Positions 31,496 through 36,839 of a stretch of 36,839 nucleotides of DNA are shown piece after piece. Within the stretch, counting starts at the first letter, position 1. The number at the start of each line of letters is the position of its first letter. Under the pieces are notes generated by a model. It was not told the origin of the DNA. It did not search any database and worked only from the letters and a program-made list of their open reading frames with translations. Origin of the DNA: Chthoniobacterales bacterium. Its GTDB lineage: Bacteria > Verrucomicrobiota > Verrucomicrobiia > Chthoniobacterales > JACTMZ01. The stretch spans positions 1-36,839 of the forward strand of contig VEQL01000026.1 of NCBI GenBank assembly GCA_018883245.1. Reading direction: 5' to 3'. The translations under genes were made by a program, and so were the position numbers.

Positions 31496-32230
31496 ATGGC
31501 GCGGTTTTTTGTCCCGGTGGATCGGTGGGATTCGGGGCTATTGCCCGAAAGTGAAGCCCGCCATGCCGCACAAGTTTTGCGTCTGGGTTCGGGCGACCGG
31601 GCGGTGATCTTCGACGGCGCCGGGCGCGCGGCGGACGTGGAATTGGAGAACGCCGGCAAAAAGCACGCAGGATTCCGCGTGCTGCGCGAGTGGCGCGAAG
31701 AGCGCCCACGCCCGGAAATCCATCTCATCGCGGCATTGATCAAAAACGAGCGCTTCGATTGGCTCGTGCAGAAGGCGACCGAACTCGGCGCGGCATCGAT
31801 CCGTCCGGTCGCGGCCGGGCGCAGCGTGGTGAAGCTCGGCGGCAAGGATGCGGAAAAGCGCCGCGCAAAGTGGACGCAAGTGGCCGTCGAAGCGGCGAAG
31901 CAGTGCGGCCATCTGGTGTTGCCGGAGATTTTTTCCGTCGCGCGGGCTGAGGACGCTTTCCGCGATTCTCCTGAGGGATTGAAGGGGATTCCGGCTATCC
32001 ACGCCAAAGGCGCGATGTTGGGTAATTTTTTCGCGGGAACGCCCGGCAACGTGACCTTTGCGATCGGCCCCGAGGGCGATTGGACGGACGATGAAATGGC
32101 GGCCGCGCAAGCGGCGGGATTCGTGCCGCTCGATCTTGGACGCCATGTGCTGCGCAGCGAAACGGCGGCGCTCTACGCGCTGGGCGCGGCGGCGCATCAT
32201 TTTCTCGGCGGGGTTGGGGGGATGGCATGA
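31496..32230 (+). CDS. rsmE: 16S rRNA (uracil-1498-N3)-methyltransferase
   Basis: A 244-residue SPOUT methyltransferase that makes m3U1498 in 16S rRNA. N-terminal PUA-like part: SEARHAAQVLRLGSGDRAVIFDG. The knotted SAM-binding C-terminal part has KNERFDWLVQKATELGAASIRPV, AIGPEGDWTDDE and LDLGRHVLRSETAALYAL. The start 31496 follows the phrB stop by 2 bases. The stop overlaps bioD's start by 4 bases. Upstream open frame is a phrB shadow. Confidence 0.95.
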   Translation: MARFFVPVDRWDSGLLPESEARHAAQVLRLGSGDRAVIFDGAGRAADVELENAGKKHAGFRVLREWREERPRPEIHLIAALIKNERFDWLVQKATELGAASIRPVAAGRSVVKLGGKDAEKRRAKWTQVAVEAAKQCGHLVLPEIFSVARAEDAFRDSPEGLKGIPAIHAKGAMLGNFFAGTPGNVTFAIGPEGDWTDDEMAAAQAAGFVPLDLGRHVLRSETAALYALGAAAHHFLGGVGGMA

Positions 32231-32856
32231 ACTATTTCATCACCGGCACAGATACCGATTGTGGGAAGACATTCGTTACCGCGCTGCTCGTGCGTGCAGC
32301 GCGTGAAGCGGGGATCGACGCGGTGGGCGCAAAACCGTTTTGTTGCGGCCCGCGTGACGACGCGGAAATTCTCGCTGCTGCTTCGGGCAACACAGAGCCG
32401 CTTGATGCACTTAATCCCGTGTGGTTCCAAACGCCCGCCGCACCCATGGCATGCGAGCTGCTCGGTGAGAAACCTTCTGACTACGGATCAGTTGTTCCGG
32501 CAATGCGGGAGCTTGCCGCGCGGCATGGGCAAATTTTTTGCGAAGGAGCGGGGGGGTGGTTGGTGCCGTTGCGGAAAGGGTTCACCATGGCCGATTTTGC
32601 GGTGGAGTTGGGTTGGCCGGTGATTGTCGTCGTGCGCAACAAGCTCGGGGCTCTCAACCATGCTCTTCTGACGGTTGAAAATGTGCGCTCCAAGGGGCTT
32701 CCGCTTGCGGGTTTCATTCTCAACAATGCAGATGGTCTTTCCGATGCCGCTGCACGGACAAACCGCATAATCTTGGAGGAATGTGTCGGACGTCCTCTGC
32801 TCGCCGAGGTGGGGCCCCGGGAAGATCGGATCGATCTGCCGCGCAGTCTTCTTTGA
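32227..32856 (+). CDS. bioD: Dethiobiotin synthetase
   Basis: A 209-residue ATP-dependent enzyme that closes the ureido ring of dethiobiotin from 7,8-diaminopelargonic acid and CO2. The P-loop is GTDTDCGKT near the N-terminus, with AKPFCCG, EGAGGWLVPL and VVVRNKLGALNHALLT following. Length is typical. No other bio genes are in the window, so it is a stray pathway gene coupled to rsmE through the ATGA overlap. A 10-bp repeat complementary to its last part lies downstream at 32890, before a T-run. Confidence 0.94.
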   Translation: MNYFITGTDTDCGKTFVTALLVRAAREAGIDAVGAKPFCCGPRDDAEILAAASGNTEPLDALNPVWFQTPAAPMACELLGEKPSDYGSVVPAMRELAARHGQIFCEGAGGWLVPLRKGFTMADFAVELGWPVIVVVRNKLGALNHALLTVENVRSKGLPLAGFILNNADGLSDAAARTNRIILEECVGRPLLAEVGPREDRIDLPRSLL

Positions 32857-32920
32857 GAGTGCTGCTGCGCATTTGTTGAAAACTCCAAGCACCTCGGCGT
32901 TTTTTGTGTAGGATTATGCG

Positions 32921-35900
32921 ATGTGCCCCTCGGGAGCGTTGCTGCGGTTGTCTGCCTTCGCGGCACTTTCGTGGTTTGTTGCAGGTCATTTATCGGCACA
33001 GACGGCCGAGTCCAACGGCACGGTAAGGATCGAGGCGGAATCGCCGACGACGAATATCCCGCGAACAGTGAGCGATCCGGTCAGTGGCGTAACGAACAAT
33101 TACGCTTGGACAAACTCCACGGCCATTGGCGGCTACGGCGGCACCGGGCTTATGCAGGTGTTGCCGAACGATGCGATGACGGTGGCAAGCAACTGGACGT
33201 CCGCATCACCTGAACTCCGATACACCGTTAACTTCACCAACACCGGCGCTTATTATGTTTGGGTGCGCGGCTATGCAGAGTCCGCCGAATCACTCTCCGT
33301 TTATATCGGACTCGATGGGGCAAGCCCGTCCGCCGCGCAGATCGATCTGCCGAAAACCGGCGCTTGGTCGTGGTCGAATGCCGCGGCGGGATCTGCTGTG
33401 CCCGTGGCCGTGACGGTGAATACCACGGGCACGCACACGCTGAACATTTGGATGCGCGATGCGGGGTTCGCCTTGGACAAGATGGTCGTCACGTTGGATG
33501 CGGGCTATTCGCCGGAATATTCCGCCGACTTCTGGCGCAACCAGAGCATCTACCAAATCATCACCGACCGGTTTTTTGACGGCGATTCTTCCAACAACAA
33601 TTCTTTGCCGAACTATGGACCGACAATCAGCAACCAAGCGCATGGCGGCGATTTTAAAGGCATAGAGAAGAAGCTCGACTACATCAAGGCGCTCGGGGCG
33701 ACGGCGATCTGGATTTCGCCGGTGGTCAAGAATGCCAACGGCGACTATCACGGCTATGCTGCGACGGATTTCTATGCGGTGAATCCGCGCATGGGAACAC
33801 TGACCGACCTTCAACGCCTTGTCGCCGAGGCGCACAAACGCGGGATCCTTGTGATCAACGATGTGGTCGTCAACCACGGTAGCACGTTGGTTGACAGCGG
33901 GGACGCTGGCTGGGCGAACTTCGTCTATCCGCCTTCCGGCTACAACCTGCGCTACAACAACTGGTTTAACCAGCAATACGCGGCACCTTTTGCCAACACG
34001 AACCTCACCACTGCGTTCGGAAATACGAGCCTGTCCAACATCTTCCACAACAATGGCGGCACGCAGAATTGGACGGACTCCACGCAGGTGGAATTGGGCG
34101 AGTTGGCCTCGCTCGACGACTTCCGGACAGAGTCGTCCTATGTGCGCGCGAAGATGAAAGAAATTTGGAGCTATTGGATCAGCACGGCCGGTTTCGACGC
34201 CTACCGCATCGACACGGTCAAGCACGTCGAGATGGGATTTTGGGACGAATGGTCGCCCGCCGTTCGCGCTGCTGCACAGGCCGCAGACAAACCGAATTTT
34301 TTCCAATTCGGCGAGGTGTTCGATGGCAATGACAGCAAAGTAGGCGCCTACACCGGCACCAAATCCGGCGGGAACTACAAAATGGAAAGTGCGCTCGACT
34401 ACCCGCTCTACTACCAAGTCGGCAGCGTCTTCGCGACTGCCTCAGGTAACACGGGCCAGATCGAGGGTCGTTACAACAACCTGACCACGGCGAATTACGA
34501 CACATCAGCCCTCAACTCGCTCGTTCTCAACCTCGACAACCACGACAACCCGCGCTTCCTGAGCACGGCGATCGGCGGCAACACAGCGCGTCTCGAGGTG
34601 GCACTCGCGTTTCTTTACACGTCGCGCGGAATTCCCAGCCTTTACTACGGAACGGAGCAGGATTTCGACGGAGGTGCTGATCCGTGGAACCGCGAGGACA
34701 TGTTCGACGGACAATTCGAAGGCGGACCGTCCAACGGCGACAACTTCAACATGACCAGCACGCGTTTCAAGTTGGTCGCAAAGTTGAACAACCTGCGCCG
34801 ACTTTATCCTTCCTTGCGCACGGGATCGCATAACAACCTTTGGGCGAACTATACCGCGCCCGGGCTTCTCGCCTACGCGCGCCGCCTCGGCACCGAGGAG
34901 GTCTACGTCGCACTGAACACCTCGGGCACATCGCAAACCATCGGGGAGCGCCCAACGATCCATCCCGCAGGAACGGTTTTGGTCAACGTCCTCAACCCAT
35001 CGGAAACATTAGTGACCGGCACCAACGGAATTCAGTCTATCGTGATGCCGGCGACGTCTTACAAAATGTTTGTCGCACAGTCGCAGCACAAGGCCCTCTC
35101 GCCCGTGGTCAACACGGTTTCCCCCGCGCACGACGCGGCCGGCATCTCGCCCGCTGCGGCCATTTCCGTGACCTTTGATCGGGCAATGAATCCGACCACA
35201 ACGCAGGCATCGTTTTCCACCGCGCCGCTCACGACTGGAACTTTTGCGTGGAGCGCCGGCAACACGGTGATGACTTACAAGCCGTCGTCAAACATGGCGG
35301 GGACAACGCTTTATGGCGTGCGGATTGAAAGCACTGCAACCGATGCGAACGGTCTGGCGATGTTCGCGCCGTTCGAGGCGCGGTTTACCACAGGTGCAGC
35401 ATCGACGACGGCGCCTCCGTCTATCAACTCGGTCACATTCTCCGGCGTGACAACCTCAAGCGCACTGCTTGGCACGACGGTCACGCCGAACGGCGACGCA
35501 ACATCGGTGGTGTTCGAATATGGCACAACGGCGTCTTACGGCGTAGCCACAAGTTCGCAAGGTATCGGCAGTGGAAATTCCTCGGTGGCGACCAGTGCCA
35601 CGCTCAGCGGATTGCAACCCGGCACCACGTATCACTTCCGCGTGGTTGCCGCCAACTCGCAGGACACAACCTACGGTCCGGACACGACATTCACCACGGA
35701 TGCGCTGCTGCCTGCTGTCGCGACAACGCCGGCTTCTTACATCTCAACGACATCGGCGAGTTTGAATGGCGACGTGAATCCGAACGGCCTGCCGACGAGC
35801 ATCTGGTTCGAATACGGGGTGAAATCCGATACGCTTACAACTACGACGGCTGTGCAAGATGCTGGGTCCGGCATCGGCCCTGTCGGAAAGTGGGCGTCGG

Positions 35901-36839
35901 TCCCGGGCCTGGCGCCTGAAACAACATATTATTTTCGCATCGTGGCACAGACCGGAACAAGCGTGGTGCGCGGATCAATTTTGTCCTTCACCACCTTGCC
36001 GGCGAAACCGACGCTCAACGCCGTGTCCGCGCAGAACGTTGTTCCGACGGGCGCGACCCTCACGGCCACGGTCAATCCAAACAGCACGGATTCCAAGCTG
36101 TGGTTCGAATACGGCATCGACGCGAATTACGGATCGACGACGACGCAACAAAACGTCCTCGGCTCCAGCGCATCACCAGTCGCACTTGCGGCTGATTTGA
36201 CCGGTCTCGATTTCGGGCAGACCTACCACTATCGCCCTGTTGCTCAGAACAGTTTCGGCGTGACCTACGGAATGGATCAGACATTCACAACGGGATATCC
36301 GCCACCGAGTGTCACAACCGGTCCGGTGACCGCGACGACCACCAACTCGGCCAGCCTTTCCGGGACGGTAAACCCCAACGGACCCGAGACAATTTACTGG
36401 TTCGAATACGGGACAAGCACGGCTTACGGCGCCAGCACCAAGGCCGGCGCGAGCGACAATCTTGAGTCCTACACAACGTCCACATTGGTCTATTCCTCGA
36501 CCGCAACCAATGCCACGGTGACGGCTAATGGGGGCACTGGCTTCGGACAATTCACCAGCTATGTCAGGACAACGTCGGCGAGCACAACCAACCCCAGTCG
36601 CGGCGGAATCCGTTGCGTGACGACCAACAGCATCAACGGCACGGCCGGACGTCAGATTGACGGAAACAATTCGCTTGGAGTTTATGCCGGTTCCTCCACG
36701 ACCTCCGGAACGCATTCCGGATACCGGTTGCTGACCACCCCGCGCCAGTTCGGTCAGGTGAGCTTCTCCGTGCGTTTCGATATAAGTAATGTGAAGGGGT
36801 TCACTGGCATCAACCTCAAGTCGGCGAACGGAACCACCT
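32921..36839 (+). CDS. Secreted multidomain GH13 alpha-amylase, 3' end beyond the window
   Basis: The frame is open from ATG 32921 to the right edge: at least 1306 residues, incomplete. Order: signal peptide (about 1-26), a beta-sandwich resembling carbohydrate-binding domains (about 33-195, starting GTVRIEAES), and a GH13 catalytic domain (about 201-610). The four GH13 motifs are present: DVVVNH (Asp 314), FDAYRIDTVKH (nucleophile Asp 431), FGEVFDG (acid/base Glu 465) and LDNHDNPR (Asp 542). A beta C-domain follows, then an Ig-like SbsA/Big_5 domain (about 731-825) and at least four FN3-like repeats, each with FEYG at 865, 963, 1062 and 1161. It should hydrolyse alpha-glucans outside the cell; the sequence after 1200 is of unknown type. 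Confidence 0.9.
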   Translation, partial: MCPSGALLRLSAFAALSWFVAGHLSAQTAESNGTVRIEAESPTTNIPRTVSDPVSGVTNNYAWTNSTAIGGYGGTGLMQVLPNDAMTVASNWTSASPELRYTVNFTNTGAYYVWVRGYAESAESLSVYIGLDGASPSAAQIDLPKTGAWSWSNAAAGSAVPVAVTVNTTGTHTLNIWMRDAGFALDKMVVTLDAGYSPEYSADFWRNQSIYQIITDRFFDGDSSNNNSLPNYGPTISNQAHGGDFKGIEKKLDYIKALGATAIWISPVVKNANGDYHGYAATDFYAVNPRMGTLTDLQRLVAEAHKRGILVINDVVVNHGSTLVDSGDAGWANFVYPPSGYNLRYNNWFNQQYAAPFANTNLTTAFGNTSLSNIFHNNGGTQNWTDSTQVELGELASLDDFRTESSYVRAKMKEIWSYWISTAGFDAYRIDTVKHVEMGFWDEWSPAVRAAAQAADKPNFFQFGEVFDGNDSKVGAYTGTKSGGNYKMESALDYPLYYQVGSVFATASGNTGQIEGRYNNLTTANYDTSALNSLVLNLDNHDNPRFLSTAIGGNTARLEVALAFLYTSRGIPSLYYGTEQDFDGGADPWNREDMFDGQFEGGPSNGDNFNMTSTRFKLVAKLNNLRRLYPSLRTGSHNNLWANYTAPGLLAYARRLGTEEVYVALNTSGTSQTIGERPTIHPAGTVLVNVLNPSETLVTGTNGIQSIVMPATSYKMFVAQSQHKALSPVVNTVSPAHDAAGISPAAAISVTFDRAMNPTTTQASFSTAPLTTGTFAWSAGNTVMTYKPSSNMAGTTLYGVRIESTATDANGLAMFAPFEARFTTGAASTTAPPSINSVTFSGVTTSSALLGTTVTPNGDATSVVFEYGTTASYGVATSSQGIGSGNSSVATSATLSGLQPGTTYHFRVVAANSQDTTYGPDTTFTTDALLPAVATTPASYISTTSASLNGDVNPNGLPTSIWFEYGVKSDTLTTTTAVQDAGSGIGPVGKWASVPGLAPETTYYFRIVAQTGTSVVRGSILSFTTLPAKPTLNAVSAQNVVPTGATLTATVNPNSTDSKLWFEYGIDANYGSTTTQQNVLGSSASPVALAADLTGLDFGQTYHYRPVAQNSFGVTYGMDQTFTTGYPPPSVTTGPVTATTTNSASLSGTVNPNGPETIYWFEYGTSTAYGASTKAGASDNLESYTTSTLVYSSTATNATVTANGGTGFGQFTSYVRTTSASTTNPSRGGIRCVTTNSINGTAGRQIDGNNSLGVYAGSSTTSGTHSGYRLLTTPRQFGQVSFSVRFDISNVKGFTGINLKSANGTT

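Noticed and set aside
30294-31709. 471-residue open frame on the minus strand
   Set aside because: Antisense to phrB and rsmE, both well supported.
35311-36715. Several minus-strand ORFs under the amylase repeats
   Set aside because: They are shadows of the long plus-strand frame that stays open to the window edge.

Overview
The window looks like chromosomal DNA of a Gram-negative bacterium with fairly high GC, most likely Verrucomicrobiota. This placement is an inference. The supports are lipid A genes (lpxI, lpxB), several lipoprotein and secretory signal peptides, a tiny Lys/Ala-rich histone H1-like protein, large secreted proteins with beta-sandwich repeats, few clear Shine-Dalgarno sequences, and repetitive 'TCAACCCTC'/'GTGACGAGTGA' stretches between genes. 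There is no phage, rRNA operon, CRISPR array or intact insertion sequence. Most of the window is dense housekeeping sequence; the accessory parts are an integron-cassette-like island near 13.0-13.5 kb, a toxin-antitoxin pair near 23.2-23.9 kb, and a multidomain amylase that runs off the right edge.

Layout. 1-361: no gene, one imperfect palindrome. 362-4466 (+): DUF3147 membrane protein, amphipathic repeat lipoprotein with a strong terminator, RlpA-like lipoprotein, LssY-C membrane protein, small secreted protein, tRNA-Ser(UGA), tandem rhodanese, small lipoprotein. 4519-8635 (-): H1-like 33-residue protein with its own promoter and terminator, then suhB-type phosphatase, ispF, cysS, a GlmU-like beta-helix protein and a membrane protein. 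8824-10849 (-): yicC-gmk-coaC, nearly overlapping. 10915-12909 (+): yeast-type cytosine deaminase, divergent alkaline-phosphatase-like lipoprotein, CPXCG zinc-ribbon protein. 12910-13626: attC-like sites and a small Cys/His-rich cassette ORF. 13678-15735 (-): glutaredoxin and rpsA, separated by a terminator. 15915-20362 (+): enoyl reductase, gatC, gatA and a YidE/AspT-type transporter, the last three translationally coupled. 20369-22859: thioredoxin-like protein, two secreted proteins. tRNA-Gly(CCC), a Phd-VapC module with a palindromic operator, a secreted protein and an S9 peptidase follow. 26697-30060 (-): lpxI, a Gfo/Idh/MocA oxidoreductase, lpxB and a fragment of a surface-protein domain. 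30102-32856 (+): phrB, rsmE, bioD. 32921 to the end (+): secreted GH13 alpha-amylase with a carbohydrate-binding-like N-terminus, an Ig-like domain and at least four FN3-like 'FEYG' repeats.

How genes work together. lpxI and lpxB catalyse consecutive steps of lipid A synthesis, and the oxidoreductase between them may alter the sugar nucleotide as GnnA does elsewhere. gatCA supplies two subunits of the Asp/Glu-tRNA amidotransferase, but gatB is absent here. Phd-VapC is a self-contained, probably autoregulated module. The part least explained by standard annotation is 12.9-13.5 kb, where a 66-nt attC-like palindrome, a small ORF whose stop codon is one base from an RYYYAAC box, and further degenerate boxes resemble an isolated, decaying integron cassette cluster without an integrase in view.
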